NCBI GenBank assembly: GCA_030063045.1
Contig: JAQSEB010000037.1
Coordinates: forward strand, 2,356,001 to 2,420,000
DNA: 64,000 bases
Origin: Pratylenchus scribneri
Taxonomy: Eukaryota > Nematoda > Chromadorea > Rhabditida > Pratylenchidae
Direction: 5' to 3'
A program made the position numbers and the translations under genes. This document shows positions 26,501 to 37,734 of this stretch, one piece after another. The notes beneath the pieces are model-generated. The model was given only the letters and a program-made list of their open reading frames with translations. It had not been told where the DNA came from and ran no database searches. Numbering within the stretch: position 1 is the first letter of the stretch; every line of letters begins with the position of its first letter.

Positions 26501-28065
26501 CACTCAAATCAGTAAATTTTATTCATTCATTTTACGTTTTCTCATCTTATTAAACTAAAAATTGACCACCAAAAAAAGAAATTTGCAATGCACATATTAA
26601 CCACAAGAAAATGTGTACATTTGCGAGGATAGACTAGTATGGTTGTGGTGTGAACGATGAAAAAATTGCAAAAAATTAATCGATGAAATGAATGTTTGGG
26701 TGAGGCCGATATTTTGCGCTGGGCTTGCCCGTGTGCTGTTGGTGCCCGCCCATAAAAATTCGCTTTCCTCCAAAAACTAATAAAACTGTGCTGTGGTTGC
26801 TTTGCTTTTTTCTCTGACATTCTGACTACAATGCTTCATTTCTTCTATCATTTTTCTCTGCATCTTTTTTCTCTATATTTTCGGTACAGTAATATTTTTG
26901 CAAATAAATTCAAATTGAGAAATGAATATCCAATACCGTAATCCTCATTAACCGAATACTTCAATGGAGAATTCGCACATTTTTCTTTAGGGAATTCTAA
27001 TTAAAATTTAGGTAGATTAGATGAATGTGGTGTGGATGCATAAATAAAAAATTAAAATAAAAATAAATTCATTAGCGAAAATAATGGAAAATGGGTGGCA
27101 TAAAATAAAGTGTACAATGATCAATGAACAAACCTTTGTCGGCACATTTTTGTAGATCTTTAATCAATTTTGGCGTATCATTTGCTCTCAACAAATCCAC
27201 ACTTATATCAGCCTAAAATTTAACTTTTACTCTATCGAATCCCATTGTTTAACCCACATCAATCAATTGGCTCATTAATTGGCGCAATTTGGCCAAATCC
27301 ATCGTTTTAATGGCCCCTTTCAGCCAATCATTCATTCGCCGCCAACCCTCGGGCGTTGCCACTCGCTGAACCGCTTGGATATGAACAATGCCTTTGTCTC
27401 TGTAACAGTAAATCATTAATAAACCAGCCATTAATTTAGGAGAATATAAAGGAATATATGAAGATTGAATAGGGATGGGTAAATCCTATTCAATAAATCC
27501 CCAATCCCATAATAAAATGTTAAATTGCTTACAAAAGTGGTTTTGCCGGTTGAGAATTGTCCTTTTTCGGCGTCGTGACATTCGATGTTTTCTTCACCAT
27601 TTTGGTTTCATCCGACTGAATGGCTCCAACGCCTTCGGTGCTTCCCTTTCTCCCACTCCCAATTTTGGTGGATTTAGTCTCGAATATTTGTTTTCTTCGT
27701 CCCGCTCTCGTCATCCTCGGCTCGTTCACATTCACATTCGGCTGTTTTTGCTGTTGCGGCGGATATCCACCTTTTGAGGAGTTTTGATTAATTTGAGGCA
27801 AACTCAACGTATGCAATCGATTATTGTTCGACGAATGTTGGCCAATTTGTTGTTCATCCTCATCTTCCTCATCTTCCTCATCTTCATCCTCTTCATCTTC
27901 TTCTTCCTCCTCCTCCTCTTCCTCCTCAAATGGCGTTGTTCGTCGGATAATATGTCCTATGGCGGTGGTTTGATGCAGCAAATTGGGGTTTTGTCCGCCA
28001 ATTCTTGATTGTTGTTGCGAAATTTGTTGATGATGAGGACCCGGATGGATGGAATGGGTGGACAT
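17588..28065 (-). CDS. PNUTS-like PP1 nuclear targeting subunit (PPP1R10 homologue), about 22 exons
   Basis: Nuclear scaffold that in other animals recruits PP1 phosphatase to the RNA polymerase II termination machinery. Exons read on minus, approximate plus coordinates: 27533-28065 (ATG), 27258-27399, 27134-27212, 26188-26373, 25874-26143, 24104-24270, 23894-24058, 23322-23487, 22941-23272, 22393-22508, 22076-22334, 21411-21584 (optional), 20674-20806, 20429-20564, 19897-20342, 19188-19589, 19004-19141, 18815-18951, 18484-18663, 18284-18406, 17845-18172, 17588-17632 (stop). Junctions keep frame at GT/AG sites. Exon 1 has a long Glu/Asp run. Exons 2-4 form a TFIIS-N (LW) domain (MNDWLKGAIKTMD, then ANDTPKLIKDLQK). 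Exon 8 has the PP1 docking motif RRVRF followed by EVRHFEIEEGER, matching PNUTS beyond the RVxF core. Exon 17 is a C-x8-C-x5-C-x3-H zinc finger, followed by RGG and RS exons. An AG at 28,113 just upstream of the start could accept a spliced leader. One exon needs a frame correction (see findings). Confidence 0.85.
19004..19141 (-). other. CCCH zinc finger exon of the PNUTS-like protein
   Basis: The exon encodes GVCSYFMRFNKCNFGDQ followed by CKFAH, a C-x8-C-x5-C-x3-H finger spaced as in vertebrate PNUTS. It is followed by Gly/Arg-rich exons and an RS domain. In vertebrate PNUTS the finger is C-terminal to the Gly-rich region, so the long RS tail here is an extension. Confidence 0.8.
19764..19835 (+). 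pseudogene. tRNA-like relic (tRNA-derived) in a PNUTS intron
   Basis: An A-box-like TGGTTCAGTGGTA and a B-box-like GGTTTGATTCC are correctly spaced for a tRNA of about 72 nt, with a partly paired acceptor stem (TCC ... GGGA). The anticodon arm does not fold normally (poly-T/A loop) and several stem pairs are broken. I read it as a decayed tRNA or the head of a tRNA-derived SINE, antisense to the host gene. Confidence 0.4.
21195..21200 (-). terminator. possible poly(A) signal of a short PNUTS isoform
   Basis: AATAAA on the minus strand lies about 90 bases beyond a stop codon at 21,288 that is reached if the exon at 21,411-21,584 is not spliced. This fits an alternative terminal exon. Confidence 0.45.
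21585..22075. other. PNUTS intron, no recognised content
   Basis: AT-rich intron sequence between the exons at 22,076 and 21,584. I see no RNA gene or repeat in it. Confidence 0.5.
22599..22671 (-). tRNA. tRNA-Lys (anticodon CTT)
   Basis: The minus strand begins GCCCGGTTAGCTCAGTCGG. The anticodon loop CTCTTAA carries CTT, the T arm contains GGTTCGAGCC, and the acceptor stem pairs GCCCGGT with ATCGGGC (one G-T wobble). Length is 73 nt without CCA, with no intron. A and B boxes are canonical and the arms fold cleanly, so it looks functional. It lies in the intron between PNUTS-like exons ending at 22,941 and starting at 22,508, on the same strand as the host gene. Confidence 0.95.
22722..22900. 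mobile_element. fold-back (MITE-like) element beside the tRNA
   Basis: Long imperfect inverted repeat: CAAATGTTTCAT pairs with ATGAGACATTTG, and AGGGACTGGTTTTAG with CTAAAATCGGTCCCT. The arms surround a centre of about 60-70 bases, with no coding capacity. Related termini (AATAAATCAG..., GATTTTAG.CCCTAC) occur at 39.5 kb. Confidence 0.55.
23322..23487 (-). other. PP1-docking RVxF exon of the PNUTS-like protein
   Basis: A Gly/Ser-rich lead is followed by GRRVRFIDEVGRELVEVRHF and EIEEGER; the next exon continues INVTKLDKEQIKHFDSQQ. RVRF is the PP1 RVxF core. The acidic, ER-terminated segment after it corresponds to the extended PP1 interface known in PNUTS. This is the most diagnostic piece of the gene. 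Confidence 0.82.
23488..23893. other. PNUTS intron, no recognised content
   Basis: Extremely AT-rich intron with no exon, RNA gene or repeat that I can support. Confidence 0.5.
24271..25873. other. 1.6-kb PNUTS intron
   Basis: The longest intron of the gene. Its 25.3-25.8 kb part is GC-richer, with repeated CCCGTATCCC-like and GGGATGAGG-like words, suggesting an old dispersed repeat. No frame in it continues the PNUTS reading frame. Confidence 0.45.
26188..27399 (-). other. TFIIS N-terminal (LW) domain of the PNUTS-like protein
   Basis: Three exons. The first carries QAVQRVATPEGW and RRMNDWLKGAIK, the second VDLLRANDTPKLIKDLQK, the third NMATKMVTKWKQSVRE. The helix order and the NDWL, TPKLIKDL and VTKWK signatures match the LW fold of PNUTS and elongin A/Med26. 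Only the second half of the fold is strongly recognisable; the first helices should lie in the preceding exon. Confidence 0.75.
26374..27133. other. PNUTS intron, no recognised content
   Basis: AT-rich intron between LW-domain exons. It splits the domain, which is otherwise continuous in frame. Confidence 0.5.
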
Positions 28066-28112
28066 TACGATGTAGCCGGGTTGAGAAGAGGATTGATGCG
28101 AGAAGCGATGGA

Positions 28113-28636
28113 CTATAAGAAAGAAATATATAGGAATTTGAATAATAATTAGCAACTTTAAAAATGAGTCGGAATCGAAACTCGAAATTCCCTTCAAAAC
28201 CTGACCCAATTTCGGAATATTTTAGGAATTGGAATTTTCTCATTAATCAAATTAACATTTTTAAAATCTCGGTGGAGCATGAATTCCCTCTAAATCCGAA
28301 TTGAGAAATAAACTCTACCGTAACCTTTCCTAAGACCCATTTCTTAGCCTTTAAAGCCTATATTTTTCCCATGAGATTTTGAGTATTGACTGTTGGGATT
28401 TGAATGTGTTGGAATTTTTGGTATTTGGATTTCGGGTTGAACATTGAGTGGGTTAGGTCTATAAATCAAATTGTCATATCCAAGTATTTCTTTCTTCAAC
28501 ATCTTTATACTGAGTGAGTCCTGATCCTGACCCATATTATTCATTTAAGTCTAAAGGGTTACAAAAATTTAATGAATAATGATTTATTCTAAAAAAACAA
28601 AAAATAAAATCCATTGTTCCGAAAGGATCAAAAATA
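28113..28636. other. spacer between the Gln/His-rich gene and the PNUTS-like gene
   Basis: No exon is supported. The minus-strand AG at 28,113-28,114 (TTTCTTATAG) could be a trans-splice acceptor for the downstream gene, which would make the two genes an operon-like pair. Confidence 0.45.
28583..28588 (-). terminator. poly(A) signal of the Gln/His-rich gene
   Basis: AATAAA on the minus strand, about 50 bases after the stop codon at 28,637. It supports ending this gene here rather than joining it to the PNUTS-like gene. Confidence 0.55.
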
Positions 28637-30827
28637 TTACGGTGTCACCAAATTTGTCAAATTCCCCCAAAATGGATTTTGATCATGCGAACCTGGTTGC
28701 ATATAATAGGAACCCGCCTGCTGCATTGGCTGCCTTGCCCCAGCAGACCCAATTGAAGACTGGGCCATGGTTGCCATGACAATTGGCTGCTGTTGGCCAT
28801 GGCCATAATAGGACTGTTTTGTCAATTGTGGTGGGGGATGCTCGTTGGCAAAATCGGGCGATGGTGAGCTGGTCTCAACGGTGCATGTTTCGGCCACAAT
28901 CATACTTGACGCCTCCCCCTCTTCCATCAATATTTCCTCTTCAGGATGTTGGTGGGAATGGCCATCGTAAAAATGCTGTACATGGGAAGATTGGCCACCC
29001 ATTTGATGGCCACCCTGCTGGACTTGGTGGTAAAACATTTGTTGTTGAGGATGTATTTGGACGAAATGTTGCGGCGATGATTGAATTGTTCGATGCTGTG
29101 TGTAAACTTGGCCAGTATTTGGATGCTGTTGAACGGCGTAAATACGTTGCTGTGGCTGACCAATTGTAGCAGTCGGATGTTGGTAGAATTGTTGCTGCGT
29201 CTGATGAGGAACCGCATAAAATTGCTGCTGAACAAAACAAAATGAATACTTAGTTTGAGTAAAAAGCAGGAAAATGTTACGACGATTGAGACAAACAATG
29301 AGGAAATGCTTGCTCCGACATTTTTTAGTTACCATAAATTCTCTATTAGAAGCCCGTGGCATAAAAATTTCAGAGACCCTCCAAAGTGGTGGGAATTAAT
29401 AATTTTCAGAGATCCAACCTATAAAGGATAGAAAATTTCATATTTTCACCTTTTTTCTCCTTAAAATTTTTCAAAAAGGTATTACTTATAGAGTATTTAC
29501 GGGGTAAGATCAAAAATTAAGCTAAATGTAAAGATGATTTTAGCCTTTCATTCGTCCATCCAGACTCCAAATTAATTTTAGGAATAAAATCTTATTGTTA
29601 GCCAATTAGAAACAAGAGACTTTCCTTCAAAATTTGAAGTCAAGATTGTTTTAAAGAAGATTATTAAACTTTAGTACATTTAATTGGAATAGATACCGCA
29701 AATTCTCTATTAGAAGCTACGGTGCTTATAATATAATTATAAATTTCAGAATTCAGACCCTCTAGAGAACTTTCTAATAGAGGGGGCATGGCTTCATTCA
29801 AATAGGTAGGGGATAATAATTTTCAGACCTTCCAATGAGGTTGTAATTACGGTAATTTAAATTCATTTAAAATGAAATTGAGGCCTTTTGACAAGGACTT
29901 TCGAATTTTCAATTCTCCTTTAGTATTATAAAGACAAATTCTTTTAACGGAATTCAACATCGTTGATATTTTGGGAGATTTTGTGCTCTAACGGAGAGAG
30001 AAACGAAAATGCGTAAAAACATATAATAATACGGTAAAATAGAATCCGCAGAAACCTGTTGCTGATGGTCTGGCTGCTGCTGCTGCTGTGTTTGTGCAGC
30101 AAAAGAAGAACCAGCAGAGGAATTGGAAATCATTCCGGTGCCAGAATTGAAACCTACAAAATAGAGGAAAAATCCACAATTTATTCGAATTGAAAAGATC
30201 GGGAATTTATCAAAAAGTCAGAGATAATTGCCAAATTCATATCCAAAACTAAGACCTAAAATACCCACAGTTCCGAAATCTGATCAAAGCATTCCTCAAT
30301 ATTTTTCATTGTTCCAAATTTAGTTCAGAAATTATGAATTGAGAATATATGCCAGCTAATTAAGGGTAGTTTCAAAGGTAAATGAGCGGACTATCGAAGC
30401 CCTTAAAAATCTACTTTGATTGGTGAATCTTTATGAGAGGACAATTTAATTTAAAACCAAAGTAAAAGATTTATCTAATTAATAGGCCATTAAATTTTTG
30501 TCTAAGTATGTGTAGTTCCAATGAATAAAGCAAAGTCGAGGTGAGGCCAAAAATGGAATTTCTTCGAATTTTGTCTTCTTAAAGGGGTAATTTCAGATTT
30601 CAGTGTTAATAAAGCCGCCGTTTGGTAAGGAGTAAGGACCGATACTGCCGAATTTTAATTTAATCATTTTGGTCCGGAATGTATTCCTTTAATCATTATT
30701 ACTCTCGAAAGGAGAAGATCCATTTCAAATCTTGTCAATAATGTCATGTTCCCTTTAATAAATGGGTACCTTGTTCATTAACAATCGAATTATTATTTTG
30801 TTGATCACTTGACGAAGTGGAAGTCAT
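28637..30827 (-). CDS. Gln/His-rich protein of unknown function, three exons
   Basis: Minus-strand exons at about 30,770-30,827 (ATG, Ser/Asn-rich start), 30,056-30,153 (poly-Gln) and 28,637-29,227 (stop). Junctions are GT/AG and in frame, giving about 248 residues. The product is low complexity: many Gln, His, Tyr and Pro residues with repeated QQFY and QHP words, an acidic patch EEEILMEEGEASS, and the C-terminus NPFWGNLTNLVTP. No folded domain is seen. It may be a nuclear prion-like or transcription-related protein, but that is only a compositional guess. A weak alternative splice (donor near 28,690 to the acceptor at 28,113) keeps frame and would make it the N-terminus of the PNUTS-like protein; the stop codon plus poly(A) signal make two genes more likely. 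Confidence 0.6.
29228..30055. other. intron with short dispersed repeats
   Basis: TTCTCTATTAGAAGC occurs at about 29,340 and 29,702, each followed by related words (AAATTTCAGA, AATAATTTTCAGA). An inverted partner TTCTAATAGAG lies near 29,788. No coding signal. Confidence 0.4.
30154..30769. other. intron, no recognised content
   Basis: AT-rich first intron of the Gln/His-rich gene. Confidence 0.5.
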
Positions 30828-31193
30828 TTCGAAGAAGCAAATTAATGCTGCTAATTTTTTGGAGAATTTTATGAACTCTCAGAATGCGCGAAAAATCACA
30901 GAAAAAACTTTATTAGCCGTTTTTAAAAAGTCATTGACGAGCTCTGAAAAACATATGGAAAATTATGGGATCATATAGAGGGGATCTCGAAATTTCAAAG
31001 AATATAACAATCAATCATAAATGTCCTCGGGGGCCGTGGACTGAGTTTCAACGTTCAAGTACAAATGAGCTGCGAGATTTTTTCTATTTCAGCTCTATAA
31101 ATCTTATATGTCAAAAGATTGGGTAAAATAGGTCAATTCAATATCCATTTTGGCCTACATTCATTAGCATTTGGGCAAGAATGGAACCATTTA

Positions 31194-32160
31194 TATGTAT
31201 ATAAAAAAATGAGGGGGGACCCACACAAATCAAAGTCTAAAAGAGTTTGGGCTGGGTTTTTCGGGCTAGAGAACGGTTTAAAATAACAATGATCTCCTAA
31301 CGACAAACTTTGGGTATCGATTTTGGGTCCCCAGCCAAAGGGTTTAAAAACCGGTTTCGAGAGTGGCCAAGTCGAGAGTTTGCGCGGGTTTGAGATTTTC
31401 CTCGAGAATTTGCTGTTTTTATAGGTAATCGAGCATGGCGAATTTTTTGGAAAAAAAATTTTTTTCATCCGATCATTTTCGGCCTTGGCACAGTGCCAAC
31501 ATAAAAATTAGGGGGGATGTAGCTTTGAAATCAAATTTGAGATTTTGCCGGAGGTATTACCCGGCGTATTTGGTATCATTCAAAAGCTGATCTCCTAGGG
31601 AATTCGGGAAAAATTTTGGTTCGGACTTTTTTCCCCTCATTCTCGAGATATAAGTCGAGAAAAAATTAAATGGCCAAATTTGGCCACTTTTTTGGCCATA
31701 AAATTTTTCCACGCAGGTTTTGTGCCCAATCGTTTAGATATGAGGTAGCCGCTGTAAAAACGCGTCGAATGAGCTATCACACGCCAAATTTGGTTAAAAT
31801 TTAAGAGCACAGCGCGACTTGCGCCATAACTCGAAGACAGGTGCTTTTAGGCTTGCTGCGCGAAACGCTGATGGTAAACAAATTGGGGCGAATATGTTTT
31901 TAGACGTAGAAAATTCTGGGAAACATTATAAAAAAAAGATCTCGCCGAAAGGTCCAAGCGTTCAAAAGTTATGCCGGTTTAAATGGGTAAAAATTTTGAT
32001 TTTTTTCCGCGCAGCTAAGAAAATTTTTTTTCTACGGCATTTTCGATCACCAATTTTGGTCTTATTTGATAGAGCTGAATCTGAGCTTCAAAAATATATA
32101 TGGTTTGTTGGGGTTTGGACCAATGGTTGGGGAGTTAAACCGGTTTAAGTGGGTCGGATT
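31194..32160 (+). repeat. dispersed repeat R1, copy 1
   Basis: The first 362 bases (from TATGTATATAA) match 63,639-64,000 at roughly 85-90% identity in the same orientation. Shared words include GGGGGGACCCACACAAATC, TTTGGGTATCGATTTTGGG and GGGTTTAAAAACCGGTTT. The right limit is unknown because copy 2 runs off the window. There are no transposase motifs and the open frames inside are short and unconserved. The tail is rich in AAACCGGTTT palindromes. Confidence 0.8.
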
Positions 32161-32172
32161 TGAGTAAAAACC

Positions 32173-32238
32173 GCCTTTAGCATAGGGGGTTAAAATCGAT
32201 TTTTTATGAGGTCATGGGTTCGAATCCCAGTAATGGCA
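32173..32238 (+). pseudogene. tRNA-like relic
   Basis: Has a perfect B box GGTTCGAATCC, an A-box-like TAGCATAGGGG, and terminal pairing GCC.TTA with TAATGGC. The anticodon arm is not foldable. A related T-arm fragment (GTGGGTTTTATTCCCAG) lies at about 32,642. Probably tRNA-derived SINE debris. Confidence 0.4.
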
Positions 32239-33002
32239 AATGATTTATAATGATAAAATATGATATTATAAACAATTTTAAACCGGTTTTAAACCATTTA
32301 AACCGGTTTAAAAATTTTTAAAATTTCCAAAATTCCATATTTAGCTGGTGACATAGTCTAGAAGAGTTGTATATCCTTTGAAAATAGTTTCAATCAATTC
32401 GCCATAGTCGATTTAGTATATGAATTTTCATTTTCAGATCATTTTGATTAATGTAAACCATAATTTAAAGGATTTAAACCTTTTAAACCTAAATTTTTAA
32501 TTGACCAAAACTTTGGTTTAATAGCATTATTTTGGGCTTAAATTAAAATTTTACCTACTAAATCGACTATGCCGAATCGAATGAGCCATATTTGGTAATG
32601 AATTCTTTTAGTCCAATGGTATTAGTATTAATTTTTCTAGGTCGTGGGTTTTATTCCCAGTAGTAATAAATTATTTTTACACAATAAGAATCCATTTTTA
32701 ATACATAATATACTAATATAATGAATATAAAATATTTTGAATTCAATTTTTTCATTTTAATTATTCCAATAAATAAATCATTTTGCAATGGATGAACCAA
32801 TCGGACCCAGTTTGAGCCCCGAAGGGGCGAAAATGGCATTATTTGCATCTCGAAAATAGTTTAATATTCCAAATGGTTTTTAGATATATCTGACTATCAA
32901 AAAATATTTTATTTCCAATTTTCTAATATATTTTCAAAAATTTCCAATATATTGATGGAGCACGCCCGAATGATTAATCACCAATTTCACCTTAAAACGA
33001 AA
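32239..33002. other. gene-free repeat debris
   Basis: AT-rich, with several AAACCGGTTT-type palindromes at 32,280-32,320 and one copy of the GAGCCCCGAAGGGGC hairpin word at about 32,813. No gene seen. Confidence 0.5.
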
Positions 33003-33047
33003 TTTGAGTCAGCGACGGTCGCGAAGCGACCGTCGCTGACTCAAATC
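33003..33047. repeat. perfect 21-bp-arm hairpin with GAA loop
   Basis: Arms 33,003-33,023 and 33,027-33,047 are exact reverse complements, separated only by GAA. The inner stem is GACGGTCGC-GAA-GCGACCGTC. The right arm ends where the 2.34-kb tandem duplication begins. Confidence 0.95.
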
Positions 33048-36000
33048 CAAATGATTTATAATTACAATTCAATAAATATGATTTAAATTGTGGTTCCCAT
33101 TTGTAATTGCGGTTTGTAATTGTAATTGCGGTTTGTAATTGTAATTGCGATTTGTAATTGTAATTGCGATTTGTAATTGTAATTGCGGTTTGTATTTGTA
33201 ATTGCGGTTTGTAATTGTAATTGCGGTTTGTAATTTATTGGATTAAATTAAAATAATAACAAATTACTTGAGGCAATTTTTCCATCAATCAAATTTTTTT
33301 ACAATTTTAATCTTCATTGGCATTTGATTGATCGCTCTATTTTTAATGAAAATGAAGACTTTTAAAACGCGTTTTGACTAGATTTATCGATTCAATATTG
33401 AGTTTGGGGATCTAGGATACACAACCGAACCGTTACAATCCTTTCATCATTTACTACATTCTTTCATAAACTGAATTACGATATTAAATAAGTTTGTGAG
33501 CGATTTATGATTGGGAAATTTCTATAAGCAAACTTATTTTTTGAATTTCTGTCATCGGTAAAGATCAAAAATTTTAATAATGATATTTTGATTGACTGGG
33601 AATTTCCCATTAGGCAACAAATTTTTGATCCATCAAAATTTTTTTTCCTTTAACTAGGGCAATTTTCCAATCTTCCTTTTTAATCCTTATCATTTTGAAA
33701 AAAGTATGACAATTTTGATGATGGAAATGTTTCGTTCGTTATTTCAAATTGACACAATTTGCAAAATTCTATTACATATTCATTATTTGATGACTAATTT
33801 ACTGTTGTACATTTTGCCCAAACACCTAAAATAATCAAATAATTTTGTTTTTACAATTTGAAATTCATGATTAAAATTTATAATTTTGGCATTAAATGGT
33901 TATCAACCATCTTTTTCCGCCACAATGAATTTATTAAATATAATTTCTAATTTGGCAATATATTGGTCCCATTTCGAATTATTCCACCAATTCATTCCGT
34001 TCTTTTAATGAATTATTCGCCTAAAATGGATATTTTTCAATTGAAGAAAATTACACAGGAAGGAATCCAATTTAAGCAAGGTTATTTAACATTTTTCCTT
34101 TTTTATTTCATTTTTTAATATTTCTTCACGCCAAATTCCAATAATTCGATTCCATTTGGACTGAATATATTTTGCAAAAATGGCATTTTGAAAGAATTAC
34201 AAATTGGACAAATTTAATTCATCTTGATCAAATTGAAGGCCGCCTTTTCATTTTGGTACCATTAAATGCAAAAAAGTTATAATTTAATAAAAATAATATT
34301 TAAATTAAAAATAATATTTATATTTATTAAATTCAGAAATGATTATAATTAACTAACAAGAAGGAGAGAATTATATTTTTTTGGTTGTACAAAAGATTGA
34401 AAATATTTGGAAATTTTAATTTGTAAAGTGCTCAACTGCCATTTGGAATGGGGAATCTATGATGAAACAACAATAAATTCAAGCACAAACAATGGTGCCA
34501 ATTATCAATGCTCCAATGCAATTTTAAATGTGTTGAATTGGATACATTTTTGGCAAATAGGACGTGCATGTTCAGGCAAGTTTTATTGACAAATAATTTA
34601 CACATATAAAACATAAAAATAGCCGAAAAAATTTTCAAAAATGCTTTAGATAAAGTTTTGTCTTAAATTCTCAATACCCAAAATTGGATAGAGCTGTCAA
34701 GACGCATTGAATGATATATAATTTGTTATGGTTTGGTCAAAAATTCCATCAAAATTTTTTGCCTGATTATTTTTACTATTGCCGATCATTAGTTCTTTAC
34801 TCATCAAATTCAAATTTTTATTTTTTTTTTATTGACTAGAATTTACCATTAGGCGATTTTTTTTCATTCATCAAAATTTTTGCCTAATAACTTTTATCAT
34901 TAACGATAATAAATAATTCTTTCAGTCATCAATCCCATCCATCAAATTCAAATTTTTATTTCTTTTGATTGACTGGGAATTTCCCATTAGGCAACAAATT
35001 TTTGATTCATCCACTTAAAAAAAGAGGGTCAAAAAATTTTTTTTAATACAACTTATCGAAAACAAGGTACATTTTTTAAGAAAAAAGTGGGTAGTTCTGA
35101 GAAATTTTTGATATTCTATGGTAAAAGACCTTCAATTTTTGCAATTTTTGTCAAGTCGCACAAGAAAATATGATTTTTACTCATTTTTTTTAAAAAAAAA
35201 GGCAAAAAATGGGTAGTAATGGGCAAAACACTAATAAATGTTTTTAATTCTCCATACTCCAATATTACCCACTTTTTCAACATTTCCAAATATTACTACC
35301 CGGGGGGGGGGGGGAGAGGGGGAGACAGTCCCTCCCCCAGCAGCACATTTATGTTTAAAATACTTTTTTAAATTCCAACTTTTTAAAAATCCAAATGATT
35401 TATAATTACAATTCAATAAATATGATTTAAATTGTGGTTCCCATTTGTAATTGCGGTTTGTAATTGTAATTGCGGTTTGTAATTGTAATTGCGATTTGTA
35501 ATTGTAATTGCGATTTGTAATTGTAATTGCGGTTTGTATTTGTAATTGCGGTTTGTAATTGTAATTGCGGTTTGTAATTTATTGGATTAAATTAAAATAA
35601 TAACAAATTACTTGAGGCAATTTTTCCATCAATCAAATTTTTTTACAATTTTAATCTTCATTGGCATTTGATTGATCGCTCTATTTTTAATGAAAATGAA
35701 GACTTTTAAAACGCGTTTTGACTAGATTTATCGATTCAATATTGAGTTTGGGGATCTAGGATACACAACCGAACCGTTACAATCCTTTCATCATTTACTA
35801 CATTCTTTCATAAACTGAATTACGATATTAAATAAGTTTGTGAGCGATTTATGATTGGGAAATTTCTATAAGCAAACTTATTTTTTGAATTTCTGTCATC
35901 GGTAAAGATCAAAAATTTTAATAATGATATTTTGATTGACTGGGAATTTCCCATTAGGCAACAAATTTTTGATCCATCAAAATTTTTTTTCCTTTAACTA

Positions 36001-37731
36001 GGGCAATTTTCCAATCTTCCTTTTTAATCCTTATCATTTTGAAAAAAGTATGACAATTTTGATGATGGAAATGTTTCGTTCGTTATTTCAAATTGACACA
36101 ATTTGCAAAATTCTATTACATATTCATTATTTGATGACTAATTTACTGTTGTACATTTTGCCCAAACACCTAAAATAATCAAATAATTTTGTTTTTACAA
36201 TTTGAAATTCATGATTAAAATTTATAATTTTGGCATTAAATGGTTATCAACCATCTTTTTCCGCCACAATGAATTTATTAAATATAATTTCTAATTTGGC
36301 AATATATTGGTCCCATTTCGAATTATTCCACCAATTCATTCCGTTCTTTTAATGAATTATTCGCCTAAAATGGATATTTTTCAATTGAAGAAAATTACAC
36401 AGGAAGGAATCCAATTTAAGCAAGGTTATTTAACATTTTTCCTTTTTTATTTCATTTTTTAATATTTCTTCACGCCAAATTCCAATAATTCGATTCCATT
36501 TGGACTGAATATATTTTGCAAAAATGGCATTTTGAAAGAATTACAAATTGGACAAATTTAATTCATCTTGATCAAATTGAAGGCCGCCTTTTCATTTTGG
36601 TACCATTAAATGCAAAAAAGTTATAATTTAATAAAAATAATATTTAAATTAAAAATAATATTTATATTTATTAAATTCAGAAATGATTATAATTAACTAA
36701 CAAGAAGGAGAGAATTATATTTTTTTGGTTGTACAAAAGATTGAAAATATTTGGAAATTTTAATTTGTAAAGTGCTCAACTGCCATTTGGAATGGGGAAT
36801 CTATGATGAAACAACAATAAATTCAAGCACAAACAATGGTGCCAATTATCAATGCTCCAATGCAATTTTAAATGTGTTGAATTGGATACATTTTTGGCAA
36901 ATAGGACGTGCATGTTCAGGCAAGTTTTATTGACAAATAATTTACACATATAAAACATAAAAATAGCCGAAAAAATTTTCAAAAATGCTTTAGATAAAGT
37001 TTTGTCTTAAATTCTCAATACCCAAAATTGGATAGAGCTGTCAAGACGCATTGAATGATATATAATTTGTTATGGTTTGGTCAAAAATTCCATCAAAATT
37101 TTTTGCCTGATTATTTTTACTATTGCCGATCATTAGTTCTTTACTCATCAAATTCAAATTTTTATTTTTTTTTTATTGACTAGAATTTACCATTAGGCGA
37201 TTTTTTTTCATTCATCAAAATTTTTGCCTAATAACTTTTATCATTAACGATAATAAATAATTCTTTCAGTCATCAATCCCATCCATCAAATTCAAATTTT
37301 TATTTCTTTTGATTGACTGGGAATTTCCCATTAGGCAACAAATTTTTGATTCATCCACTTAAAAAAAGAGGGTCAAAAAATTTTTTTTAATACAACTTAT
37401 CGAAAACAAGGTACATTTTTTAAGAAAAAAGTGGGTAGTTCTGAGAAATTTTTGATATTCTATGGTAAAAGACCTTCAATTTTTGCAATTTTTGTCAAGT
37501 CGCACAAGAAAATATGATTTTTACTCATTTTTTTTAAAAAAAAAGGCAAAAAATGGGTAGTAATGGGCAAAACACTAATAAATGTTTTTAATTCTCCATA
37601 CTCCAATATTACCCACTTTTTCAACATTTCCAAATATTACTACCCGGGGGGGGGGGGGGAGAGGGGGAGACAGTCCCTCCCCCAGCAGCACATTTATGTT
37701 TAAAATACTTTTTTAAATTCCAACTTTTTAA
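33044..37731 (+). repeat. 2.34-kb tandem duplication (two near-identical copies)
   Basis: 33,044-35,386 recurs at 35,387-37,731, almost without difference; I noted G13 versus G14 in one homopolymer. Each copy holds a minisatellite of GTAATTGYGGTTT units (near 33,090 and 35,440), remnants of a protein-coding exon (near 34,430 and 36,775) and a C3G13/14 run. No intact gene is seen in either copy. Confidence 0.93.
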
Positions 37732-37734
37732 AGG

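Noticed and set aside
28112..28637. Joining the Gln/His-rich gene to PNUTS as one protein
   Set aside because: Needs a weak GTTCGC donor and ignores a stop codon followed by AATAAA; kept only as an alternative.
31819..32148. 109-codon open frame in repeat R1
   Set aside because: Lies in dispersed repeat sequence, has no recognisable domain and is low complexity.
34407..36933. Two identical 60-codon open frames in the tandem duplication
   Set aside because: Compared with the better-kept exon at 37.8 kb they are in a shifted frame; they are decayed copies, not genes.
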